Below, piece after piece: positions 14,943-20,313 of a stretch of 25,886 bases of DNA. Each line of letters starts with the position of its first letter. Position 1 is the first letter of the stretch. The notes beneath the pieces are model-generated. The model was given only the letters and a program-made list of their open reading frames with translations. It did not search any database and was not told where the DNA came from. Location of the stretch: positions 1 to 25,886 of the IMG/VR virus record IMGVR_UViG_3300033146_001183; one strand, given 5' to 3'. The DNA is from a virus. The translations under genes were made by a program, and so were the position numbers.

Positions 14943-15368
14943 ATGGATTTAGGACGAAATGCAAGAGGTATGGATTATAGACGATATATTCATGACCTTA
15001 TTGAAAATTTAAATATTAACAGTGAGAAAGAAGAGTATCAAGAAAGATTAGGATCATGTGATGTATATAAATTCGATGGTAATTATGTATTAGATGTGGA
15101 TGTTCCTGGTCTCACTAAAAAGGATATCGAAATACACATGGGTGAAGAATATGTCACGATCTCTGGAGAAAGACCACAGAAAAAAGATAAAGATGATAGA
15201 GAATTCATAAGAGCTGAAAGGACATTCAGGAGATTTGAACGTAAATGGAAACTCCCAAATGATTGTGATACATATGAATCTACAGCTAAAGTTGATAATG
15301 GTGTATTAACAATAACAATACCAATTAAAGAAAAGGAAATAAAGGATAGAATTATAACAATTAATTAA
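14943..15368 (+). CDS. Small heat-shock protein (Hsp20 / alpha-crystallin)
   Basis: A 141-residue ATP-independent chaperone. The alpha-crystallin domain spans about residues 38-135: YVLDVDVPGLTKKDIEIHM, VTISGERP, FIRAERTFRRFERKWKLP and the signature NGVLTITIPIKE. The N-terminal arm is short and lacks a signal. Family members hold unfolding proteins in solution; a phage copy may protect virion proteins or host factors during infection. AGGAGG is well placed before ATG 14943. The gene is flanked by a structured leader and a terminator-like hairpin, so it is a single-gene unit. Confidence 0.93.
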   Translation: MDLGRNARGMDYRRYIHDLIENLNINSEKEEYQERLGSCDVYKFDGNYVLDVDVPGLTKKDIEIHMGEEYVTISGERPQKKDKDDREFIRAERTFRRFERKWKLPNDCDTYESTAKVDNGVLTITIPIKEKEIKDRIITIN

Positions 15369-15370
15369 CT

Positions 15371-15396
15371 ACGACTCCCCAGTCGTTTAATAAATA
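15371..15396 (+). terminator. Terminator-like hairpin after hsp20
   Basis: ACGACT (15371-15376) and AGTCGT (15381-15386) form a perfect 6-bp stem with a CCCC loop, followed by TTTAATAAAT. It begins three bases after the hsp20 stop. An AATAAATA sequence (15389-15396) follows immediately but is only 4 nt from the next ATG, so it is unlikely to be that gene's promoter. Confidence 0.6.
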
Positions 15397-15400
15397 TATT

Positions 15401-15670
15401 ATGGAAGATAAACTTGAATATATATACCCTGAAGGGTACAAACACAAACCAATACCAAAAGGGTTAGACCCAGATGTAGAGAATAAGATTATAGATAATG
15501 GTATCGATATAATGACAGATATAATCGAAAAGTTAAGAATGGATAGAGATGGTAAAAGAGAGTATACTAAAGCTGAACAAAAAGAAGATAGAAATAGATA
15601 TGATGAATTTATGAAGGATTGGGATAATAAAGTAGCTGCAGTAGGTGACTATGGATTTCAGAGTAATTAA
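15401..15670 (+). CDS. Hypothetical 89-residue charged protein
   Basis: Starts at ATG 15401 without any clear ribosome binding site; translation may use a leaderless or coupled mode, or a later start. The protein is acidic/basic and helical (KREYTKAEQKEDRNRYDEFM), with no recognised domain. It overlaps the start of the Gp88-like gene by 20 nt, which supports it being real. Confidence 0.6.
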   Translation: MEDKLEYIYPEGYKHKPIPKGLDPDVENKIIDNGIDIMTDIIEKLRMDRDGKREYTKAEQKEDRNRYDEFMKDWDNKVAAVGDYGFQSN

Positions 15671-17435
15671 CACAATAAAAAGACTCATAGAAAATATCAA
15701 TAATGCTAATACATCACAATGTTCAACAGGTAAAATACTTGCAGATAATACAGGGTATGAGCCAGTTAACACACCACAACCACTAACTAGTGATAGGTAT
15801 AATAAATTATTAGATTTGCAAGATGATAATACAGTTCCAATATCGCAAGAGTATATAAATAGTATAACACCTGAAGTCGAACATAATGGTGGTTATGAAA
15901 TACATATAGATGATGGTATTACTAGTTTATGTGATACATTGAATGAACTTATGGATAAAGAACCTACGGATACAGAAGGTGATAATGATGATGACGATAT
16001 AGAACCAACTGAAAATATAGAAGAACCTATACCAGACGCTGAATATATCGAACCCGTTGATATTGAAGAATCCCTATCTAAAATGGGGTTGTCTAAAGAT
16101 GAGATTAGAATAATAGAAAATAATAAATCTATGCGTAAATTAGTACTAGAGATGTTGGATTGGGATAAAATAGACCCAGAAGATAATATACCAACAGAAA
16201 ATGTACTATCAATAGGTAATAGTAAGATAGGGAAGAATACATTAGTGTTCAATCTAACACCAGCTATATACTGTCCATCATTAAAACTTGACGCAGAAGG
16301 TAACCAATACTGTCAAGTAACTATTGGTAAAGGTGAGACATCAAAAATATCATGTTATGCATATCAGGATGAATTACAATATCCAGAAGCATTACTATTA
16401 AGAATAAGACAAATGAAATTCTGGCAACTCTCAGACACACAGACAATAGTTAATGAGTTTAGAAGATATATTAAAGAAAAAAAATTAGATAAAATCGCTG
16501 AAAAAACTTCAATCAATATGAGATGGAATCAATCAGGAGATATAGATAATAAAGAAGATGTTGATAAGATGATACAAGTAGCAAAAATGATGCAAGAAGA
16601 ATTCAACATACACACATATACATATACAGCAAGGTATGACTTAATAAACCATTTTAAAACTCCAGATAACGTAAGAGGTGAGAATCAGTTTTATGTAGAT
16701 ATCAATGCAAGTGGAACAGATTTTGAAGGTACAAACGGGTTCCAATTCTCGGCGTTCCCGGATGCACCATTGGAATATTTCACAAAAAATAAATTCGGGG
16801 TCTTAAAATATGACGAAACTAAAAAACCTACAAATGATAAAATCACATATTATAATGAATTAGTGGGTATTAAAGATGACCCAGACGGTTGGTTCTTCTG
16901 CCCTGCAAATTGTGGACCTTGTGATGCATGTAAACATGTAGATGGTAAAGTCTTAAAAAAGAAGGCCATTAGAATACATAGAGCATATAGTAAAAGAAAC
17001 TTTGAGGTTGAAGATATAGATAAAATTGCAGACACTTACAAAGTAAGAGAAGACATCCTTAAATTTAGAGAAATGTATAAATATATAGAAAGTACAATAT
17101 TTAGACTAAAAACAACATTCGGGGGAGAATGGAAAAAAGAAAAGACTATATCAACTAAAGCATTAGAAATAAAGGAATTAATTAATAACAAATTCGGCGA
17201 AATAGAAGATTTCGGTAGAACATCAGCTGATATGATAGATGAAGCTAAAAAACGTATAGATAATATCAAACACTACATGACCTTGAAATCTAAGAAAAAA
17301 AACATAAATAAATATAAAAAACAATTAGCAAATAATAGGGAAATCGTTAGACTGTTAAATTCTTTTACAGACTTAAATGCTATATTCGAGAAAATAATAG
17401 AAAAATATCTAAATAAGTTTATAATTCAACACTAA
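15651..17435 (+). CDS. Large Gp88-like protein
   Basis: A 594-residue protein. Residues 1-165 are acidic and low-complexity; about 175-440 resemble the phage Gene-product-88 family: LSIGNSKIGKNTLVFNL, YCPS, then SCYAY (Cys235), RWNQSGD (291-297, matching the R-x-H/N-D/Q-S-G-D motif), TYTAR, and a Cys cluster FCPANCGPCDACK. Residues 440-594 form a Lys-rich coiled coil. Family function is unknown to me; the conserved Cys, Ser-Gly-Asp and aromatic residues look enzymatic and metal-linked. ATG 15651 follows AGGTG at short spacing; GTG 15645 is an alternative. The long acidic N-terminus and basic C-terminus are unusual for the family, which is normally about half this length. Confidence 0.7.
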   Translation: MDFRVINTIKRLIENINNANTSQCSTGKILADNTGYEPVNTPQPLTSDRYNKLLDLQDDNTVPISQEYINSITPEVEHNGGYEIHIDDGITSLCDTLNELMDKEPTDTEGDNDDDDIEPTENIEEPIPDAEYIEPVDIEESLSKMGLSKDEIRIIENNKSMRKLVLEMLDWDKIDPEDNIPTENVLSIGNSKIGKNTLVFNLTPAIYCPSLKLDAEGNQYCQVTIGKGETSKISCYAYQDELQYPEALLLRIRQMKFWQLSDTQTIVNEFRRYIKEKKLDKIAEKTSINMRWNQSGDIDNKEDVDKMIQVAKMMQEEFNIHTYTYTARYDLINHFKTPDNVRGENQFYVDINASGTDFEGTNGFQFSAFPDAPLEYFTKNKFGVLKYDETKKPTNDKITYYNELVGIKDDPDGWFFCPANCGPCDACKHVDGKVLKKKAIRIHRAYSKRNFEVEDIDKIADTYKVREDILKFREMYKYIESTIFRLKTTFGGEWKKEKTISTKALEIKELINNKFGEIEDFGRTSADMIDEAKKRIDNIKHYMTLKSKKKNINKYKKQLANNREIVRLLNSFTDLNAIFEKIIEKYLNKFIIQH

Positions 17436-17448
17436 AGTATGTTATAAT
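17428..17448 (+). promoter_or_regulatory. Promoter, phage motif, head of the RNA region
   Basis: TATAAT at 17443-17448 preceded by TATGT, with AACACT 15 nt upstream. It overlaps the stop region of the Gp88-like gene and would drive the tRNA-like gene at 17460 and the 50-residue gene behind it. Confidence 0.7.
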
Positions 17449-17459
17449 ATAATAGTAAT

Positions 17460-17520
17460 GGGGATTGATGTAACCTGGTAGCATAAGTCACTTTGATTGG
17501 TTCAAATCTACTATCCCCTG
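17460..17520 (+). tRNA. tRNA-like gene lacking the 3' half of its anticodon arm (Gln-TTG-like)
   Basis: GGGGAT (17460-17465) pairs with ATCCCC (17513-17518). The D arm is ATG/CAT around a normal loop with TGG, and the T arm has loop TTCAAAT (17501-17507) with one mismatch in the stem. Only 11 nt (AAGTCACTTTG) lie between the D and T arms, where about 22 are needed. What remains looks like a 5' anticodon strand AGTCA and a loop beginning CTTTGA, which would give anticodon TTG. A normal cloverleaf cannot form. The 61-nt gene is followed by GTTTTT. Confidence 0.6.
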
Positions 17521-17542
17521 TTTTTAAAAAATAGGAGGAATG

Positions 17543-17695
17543 ATGACTGAATTAGGTTCACTAGACGATAGATTAAATGAAGCACTAACACTAGATGATA
17601 TACCAGAATGTAATGACGATAATACATATGATATAGATAAATATAGAATATCATTTTTCCACACATATAAGGACGATGACGATGACTTCGTCTGA
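17543..17695 (+). CDS. Small acidic hypothetical protein, 50 residues
   Basis: AGGAGG at 17533-17538 precedes two adjacent ATGs (17540 and 17543); the second has better spacing. The frame runs to TGA 17693-17695. The peptide is very acidic and ends in DDDDDFV. No motif recognised. Its stop codon overlaps the first base of the 17-bp repeat array. Confidence 0.6.
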   Translation: MTELGSLDDRLNEALTLDDIPECNDDNTYDIDKYRISFFHTYKDDDDDFV

Positions 17696-17782
17696 ACCCG
17701 TTGGAATGTCGAACCCGTTGGGATTAAGAACCCGTTGGAATGTCGAACCCGTTGGAATGTCGAACCCGTTGGGATTAAGAAC
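17694..17782 (+). repeat. 17-bp tandem repeat array, two unit types
   Basis: Five head-to-tail 17-bp units plus a GAAC stub: units 1, 3 and 4 are GAACCCGTTGGAATGTC, units 2 and 5 are GAACCCGTTGGGATTAA (order A-B-A-A-B). The array fills the gap between two genes and ends at the AAGGAG of the next gene. The first nine bases equal the core of the VEPVKK-coding repeat. Confidence 0.95.
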
Positions 17783-17796
17783 TAAGGAGAAATGAA

Positions 17797-18093
17797 ATGG
17801 AAGCTAATTTCAGATACATAATAGAAACAGAAAAGATAAAGTATTTTAAGAATGAGGGTGTGTCTGACAATGTGGTAGATAAAACCCTTAAATTATTTGA
17901 GAGTTTGTATAAGATAAATAATAAATTTAAAGTATACCCATGCTTAGATGATAAGGACGACAAATATTCTATAATTCAAATAGAATTAGATACTGATGGT
18001 TTATACATAGAGTATACCATTTTTGAAGATGAGACCCACATGTTATTAATGGACGATGATGACGTTATCGTAGAACAGAAAATCGCAGATTGA
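17797..18093 (+). CDS. Hypothetical 98-residue acidic protein
   Basis: Starts at ATG 17797 behind AAGGAG. The N-terminal half is helical (TEKIKYFKNEGV, KTLKLFESLYKI), the C-terminal half beta-like and acidic (LYIEYTIFEDE, LLMDDDDVIVEQ). No family recognised. It is the last protein gene before the tRNA cluster, and its ribosome site lies just past the repeat array. Confidence 0.72.
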   Translation: MEANFRYIIETEKIKYFKNEGVSDNVVDKTLKLFESLYKINNKFKVYPCLDDKDDKYSIIQIELDTDGLYIEYTIFEDETHMLLMDDDDVIVEQKIAD

Positions 18094-18123
18094 AAAAAAA
18101 TAACACAACATTTATACCAAAAC

Positions 18124-18222
18124 AATAAATAACTATAGAAGGAAGATAATTTGAGACATTTAATGTGGAATCCGAGTTGCTTGATCATAGCCATGGATAC
18201 CTGTATGTTAAATTATAAACCT
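18124..18222 (+). promoter_or_regulatory. AATAAATAACTATAGA leader element, then unassigned sequence
   Basis: AATAAATAACTATAGA followed by AGGAAGA is nearly identical to the element at 22255, before the second homing endonuclease, and resembles a T4 late promoter with its downstream bases. The rest up to 18222 contains no convincing gene; a TTG-initiated 44-codon frame exists but runs into the structured RNA. Confidence 0.45.
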
Positions 18223-18335
18223 TCAACAGCGACATCTGGAACACCAAGATCATTTGAAGATCATGGTGTCCTTACACTCCGATAAGCCAAAAAAGGTTTT
18301 TGAAGGGTAGTAAGGCTTAGTCGGATAGCTGTTGA
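18223..18335 (+). ncRNA. Structured RNA: three-way junction closed by an 8-bp stem
   Basis: TCAACAGC (18223-18230) pairs perfectly with GCTGTTGA (18328-18335). Inside are two arms. Arm one: GGAACACC (18238-18245) with GGTGTCC (18265-18271), one bulged A. Arm two: TCCGA and AAGCC (18278-18288) with GGCTT and TCGGA (18314-18325), capped by CAAAAA/TTTTTG. The nesting of four independent stems in 113 nt of AT-rich DNA is hard to explain by chance. It is not a tRNA: no T-loop is present. No known RNA family recognised. Confidence 0.65.
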
Positions 18336-18382
18336 TATCAACGATTTCAAATAAAATTCAATTAAGTCTTACAAAATGTTTG

Positions 18383-18410
18383 CATTTTAACACTGTTTTG
18401 TGTTAAAATG
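18383..18410 (+). promoter_or_regulatory. Perfect 11-bp inverted repeat matching the phage promoter motif
   Basis: CATTTTAACAC (18383-18393) and GTGTTAAAATG (18400-18410) flank TGTTTT. TAAAAT at 18404-18409 occupies the -10 position, with AACAC 15 nt upstream, as in the other promoters. It would drive the first tRNA block. The repeat could also be an operator or a transcribed hairpin. Confidence 0.55.
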
Positions 18411-18419
18411 TATTCGATA

Positions 18420-18497
18420 GAGGACAGGTTGTTCTCTTAAGTTTCTTTGAATTGTTTGTATTGTATAAAAATCGGTACGTCAAACCTGACAGTACCG
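18420..18497 (+). other. Two further strong hairpins
   Basis: AGAGGAC...GTTCTCT (around 18420-18438) is a 7-bp hairpin with one G-T pair. At 18473-18497 CGGTAC, GTCA, loop AACC, TGAC, bulged A and GTACCG form a 10-bp hairpin. No gene is seen between them. Confidence 0.55.
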
Positions 18498-18507
18498 TAA
18501 AAAATTA

Positions 18508-18573
18508 TCCCCAATAGAAGTAAATAATTCGCGCGAGTTAAACTTATTACCTAATAGGTAAGATTGGGGACCA
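18508..18573 (+). ncRNA. tRNA-sized element with 7-bp end stem and encoded CCA, no T-loop
   Basis: CCCCAAT (18509-18515) pairs with ATTGGGG (18563-18569), followed by A and CCA exactly like a tRNA 3' end. Inside are two hairpins, AATTC/GAGTT with a GCGC loop and CTT..ACCT/AGGT..AAG. The usual T-loop (TTCxAxx) and D-loop GG are absent and the interior is only 47 nt. It may be a tRNA mimic or a decayed tRNA. Identity unknown. Confidence 0.5.
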
Positions 18574-18644
18574 TTATGTTCAAGGGTGTCTGATGATTAC
18601 GCAGTCTTTATTCATTGAGGTAAAACCTCAACTTGAGCAAACAT
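18574..18644 (+). other. Self-complementary spacer before the next tRNA-like gene
   Basis: ATGTT and TCAAG near 18576-18585 pair with CTTGA and AACAT near 18631-18643, enclosing TTGAGG/CCTCAA with a TAAAA loop. No gene or T-loop is visible. It may be processed together with the flanking tRNA-like genes. Confidence 0.4.
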
Positions 18645-18704
18645 GGGCCAGTAGCCAAACTGGGAAGGCACTACTTTTGGTCGGTTCAAATCCGACCTGG
18701 TCCA
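18645..18704 (+). tRNA. tRNA-like gene without a complete anticodon arm
   Basis: The acceptor stem GGGCCAG (18645-18651) with CTGGTCC (18697-18703) is complete with one G-T pair. The D arm GCC/GGC has a normal AAACTGGGAA loop. The T arm GTCGG-TTCAAAT-CCGAC is perfect. But only 10 nt (ACTACTTTTG) join the D and T arms, so no anticodon stem-loop can form; the remnant resembles the 5' strand and first loop bases of a Gln or Pro tRNA. Discriminator A, no CCA encoded. Total 60 nt. Confidence 0.65.
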
Positions 18705-18733
18705 ATTAATAAATACTAAATAGTTAAAAGAAA

Positions 18734-18809
18734 TGCGGGTGGCAGGCTGGAAGTTTGACGTAGGCTCATATCCTATGGTAGGTTGGTTCAATTCCAACAC
18801 CCGCGTCCA
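18734..18809 (+). tRNA. tRNA-Met (CAT), initiator-like
   Basis: Acceptor TGCGGGT pairs with ACCCGCG, the first pair being a T-G wobble. The anticodon arm GTAGG-CTCATAT-CCTAT gives CAT; the T arm is GTTGG-TTCAATT-CCAAC; CCA is encoded (18807-18809). The D region (GGCTGGAAGTTTGAC) and GGCTCATA around the anticodon follow bacterial initiator tRNA, and the weak 1-72 pair imitates the initiator mismatch. An elongator role remains possible. Confidence 0.82.
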
Positions 18810-18826
18810 TTTAATATTGTAAGTAT

Positions 18827-18903
18827 GGGGTTGTAGCATAATTGGCTAGTGCAACACGTTGTCTGCGTGTAAAGTAAGGGTTCGATCCCCTTCGACCTCG
18901 CCA
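18827..18903 (+). tRNA. tRNA-Asp (GTC)
   Basis: Acceptor GGGGTTG/CGACCTC with two G-T pairs, D arm GCA/TGC, anticodon arm ACACG-TTGTCTG-CGTGT (anticodon GTC), T arm AAGGG-TTCGATC-CCCTT, discriminator G, CCA encoded. A regular, complete tRNA. Confidence 0.95.
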
Positions 18904-19283
18904 GCAATATTAAATAGTCGAAACGGGTTCGAACTCCATGGCGTTCGATCGTTAGACTTTAAATAACCCTGCCTATTCCTATGACATATACATGATACCT
19001 ATGGGTTGGTATATAACAGGATCCGCTGATGTGGAAACAGCGAAAACAAATCCACCCGGAAAAATAGTAGTTCCGTTAACCTAATCTACTCGGGTTTATG
19101 TTTGTTGTTCCCGTTATTAAAACGACATTCCTGGTTAGGGTTCTTGTTGGTTATCTCAGTTATCAAAAGAATCCCAGCATTATTAATTTACTATTTTCAG
19201 AAACGGGTTTTTGGTGGTAATATGAGATTATGCATGGTCAAAATGTTCTCCGCCATCTTCTCAGTGTCTGTTATGGACAGGAA
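18904..19283 (+). other. 380-bp stretch without a recognisable gene but with several stems
   Basis: Contents seen: an AACGGGTTC motif copy at 18922; CGAAC/GTTCG hairpin near 18930; ATACC/GGTAT at 18995-19012; interleaved pairs CGCTG:CAGCG (19024-19042) and GTGG:CCAC (19031-19055), a possible pseudoknot; and CCCG..AGTAG / CTACT..CGGG (19055-19094). A 61-codon hydrophobic frame at 19102-19287 has no ribosome site and is doubtful. No tRNA with a proper T arm could be built here. Confidence 0.45.
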
Positions 19284-19355
19284 TTAGATCTATTGGGTAA
19301 TTGGTAATCCTGCTCTTAAAGTGAGAGAATCTCAGTTCGAATCTGGGGGTTTAGT
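19284..19355 (+). tRNA. Degenerate tRNA-like gene, identity unclear
   Basis: A T arm CTCAG-TTCGAAT-CTGGG (19331-19347) and acceptor TTAGATC/GGTTTAG can be drawn, but three of seven acceptor pairs are wobbles. The D region has TTGG. The anticodon arm TGCTC-TTAAAGT-GAGAG has one mismatch and would give AAA, an unusual anticodon; other registers lose U33. No CCA. Either a decayed tRNA or a structural mimic. Confidence 0.45.
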
Positions 19356-19365
19356 TTGGTATGAT

Positions 19366-19420
19366 AATAGTACGGAGTTCGCAGGATGTCTCCGATATCA
19401 AAGCATCTTCCAGCACTATT
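19366..19420 (+). ncRNA. Small structured element with possible pseudoknot
   Basis: AATAGT (19366-19371) pairs with ACTATT (19415-19420). Inside, CGGAG (19373-19377) pairs with CTCCG (19390-19394), while GATG (19385-19388) in its loop can pair with CATC (19404-19407), giving an H-type pseudoknot order. No protein gene overlaps. Confidence 0.45.
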
Positions 19421-19424
19421 AAAT

Positions 19425-19590
19425 GGTAATTAGTCTTTGTTCTGGTGATAACCAGGCGCAGACAGTCTAATTTTCTATAAGGTGGAAAAATAATTAGATT
19501 CAGAATCTAATTTCCTTGAATGAGCCCCATAGATGGGCAAAGTACTGGGATATTTCCGGAGATTCCCTTTACGATTAGACAATAATTACC
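19425..19590 (+). ncRNA. Large structured RNA with nested 7-9 bp stems
   Basis: GGTAATTA (19425-19432) pairs with TAATTACC (19583-19590). Inside: GTCT..CTGGT-GATA-ACCAG..AGAC (19433-19463); GTCTAAT (19465-19471) with ATTAGAC (19574-19580); within that TTTC/GAAA, a 9-bp hairpin AATTAGATT-CAG-AATCTAATT (19492-19512), GCCC/GGGC and GGGA/TCCC. The 9-bp hairpin could be read as an anticodon arm with CAG in its loop, but no T arm exists. I see no group I intron P7 core. Family unknown. Confidence 0.6.
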
Positions 19591-19600
19591 TTATATTTTT

Positions 19601-19675
19601 TGGAATGTATATCAATGGTAGATGACATGTTTTGGGAACATGAGGCTGAGAGTTCGAGTCTCTCCATTCCAACCA
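19601..19675 (+). tRNA. tRNA-Pro (TGG)
   Basis: Acceptor TGGAATG/CATTCCA, D arm ATC/GAT around AATGGTA, anticodon arm CATGT-TTTGGGA-ACATG (anticodon TGG), T arm GAGAG-TTCGAGT-CTCTC, discriminator A, CCA encoded. Followed by GAATTTTTTTTC, possibly a transcription stop. Confidence 0.95.
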
Positions 19676-19749
19676 GAATTTTTTTTCAATGACATTTTAA
19701 TCTCCTTTTTTAGAAAAGTCTTCTAAACTTTTAGAAAAGGGGTATATAA

Positions 19750-19864
19750 ACTGTGGGCAAACTACCCAACAAGGAAGTTTGTGTGGATTTAAACTATTCT
19801 AACCAATTAGTTACATTACATTGTCATTAACAATGAAATTCATGTCAAGAGATTGACCCACAGT
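19750..19864 (+). ncRNA. Structured RNA: 8-bp closing stem around four hairpins
   Basis: ACTGTGGG (19750-19757) pairs perfectly with CCCACAGT (19857-19864). Inside, in order: CAAACT/AGTTTG (19758-19781), CTAA-CCAA-TTAG (19799-19810), CATTGT-CATTA-ACAATG (19819-19835) and TCAA-GAGA-TTGA (19845-19856, GNRA-type loop), the last abutting the closing stem. This is a compact five-way junction, not a tRNA. Just upstream, TTTTAGAAAAG occurs twice around 19711-19739. Confidence 0.65.
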
Positions 19865-19876
19865 TCTGTTTTGATT

Positions 19877-19960
19877 GCTAATGTGTTAGAATATGTAGAC
19901 ATCAGGGTTTTAGACACCCTGGACCGGAAGGTTGTAGAGGTTCGAAGCCTCTCATTCGCA
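19877..19960 (+). tRNA. tRNA-Leu (TAG)
   Basis: Class II tRNA. Acceptor GCTAATG/CATTCGC has one T-C mismatch; anticodon arm AGGGT-TTTAGAC-ACCCT gives TAG; the long variable arm contains ACC-GGAA-GGT; T arm AGAGG-TTCGAAG-CCTCT. The D loop is atypical (no GG) and CCA is not encoded. Probably functional but somewhat degenerate. Confidence 0.8.
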
Positions 19961-19967
19961 TTTTGAT

Positions 19968-20074
19968 AGCTCGGTTAGAATTGATATTCTCGCAATATGC
20001 TTTGTCATTTTGTGGTCTTTAATATTTTCATGAGGATATTATTAGACTTGGTGGTTTGATTCCACCCCGGGTTT
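19968..20074 (+). tRNA. tRNA-like gene with an enlarged, non-canonical middle
   Basis: Acceptor AGCTCGG/CCGGGTT (two wobbles), D arm AGAA/TTCT and perfect T arm GGTGG-TTTGATT-CCACC are clear. Between D and T arms lie about 57 nt instead of 22-38. Their 3' part is a near-perfect hairpin (GTCT..TAATAT...ATATTA..AGAC). No standard 5-bp/7-nt anticodon arm can be found. It could hold an intron, an oversized variable arm, or be a tRNA mimic. Confidence 0.5.
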
Positions 20075-20094
20075 TTTAAAAGGAGTGTGTAAAA

Positions 20095-20313
20095 ATGACA
20101 ATATATAGATGTGGTTATTGTGGTACAGTGTGTAAGGAAGATGGTTCACAAGAAGATATTAATTATCTAAACAGTTTAGAATTTAAACTTAAATTCAAAT
20201 TGTTCGGTGATAAGGCTGAATCTGTCTACGGTACTTGTTGTTTAAATCCACAGCAAGAATATGAGGAATATATGATGAGACAAGATGAATTTCATAGAGG
20301 ATCAGAATATTGA
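20095..20313 (+). CDS. Small zinc-ribbon protein inside the tRNA cluster
   Basis: A 72-residue protein from ATG 20095 behind AAAGGAG. It begins MTIYRCGYCGTVCKEDG, with a CxxC pair plus a third Cys, and has CC at residues 50-51, enough for one zinc site; the C-terminus is acidic. It is read in the same direction as the tRNAs, from within their transcript. No family assigned. Confidence 0.72.
   Translation: MTIYRCGYCGTVCKEDGSQEDINYLNSLEFKLKFKLFGDKAESVYGTCCLNPQQEYEEYMMRQDEFHRGSEY

Noticed and set aside
15389-15396. AATAAATA as promoter of the gene at 15401
   Set aside because: It lies 4 nt from the ATG, leaving no leader; the 8-mer is expected about ten times by chance on both strands in this composition.
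17694-17782. CRISPR-like array
   Set aside because: Units are contiguous 17-mers with no unique spacers and no cas genes; it is a simple tandem repeat.
18151-18285. 44-codon TTG-initiated reading frame behind AGGAAG
   Set aside because: It needs a TTG start and its second half lies in a strongly paired RNA; no protein feature supports it.
19022-19050. Hammerhead ribozyme core (CTGATG ... CGAAA)
   Set aside because: The two core strings are present but stem II between them does not pair and the required A after CTGATG is T; no stem III/cleavage site found.
19102-19287. 61-codon hydrophobic reading frame
   Set aside because: No ribosome binding site, non-ATG start, surrounded by tRNA-type sequence and paired segments; composition alone is not enough.
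19425-19590. Group I intron in a tRNA
   Set aside because: No P7/guanosine-site sequences or flanking exon halves could be recognised; kept only as an unassigned structured RNA.
19872-19892. Promoter-like TAGAAT after TGTG
   Set aside because: The bases belong to the D arm of tRNA-Leu(TAG), and the xAxAC box 15 nt upstream is absent.
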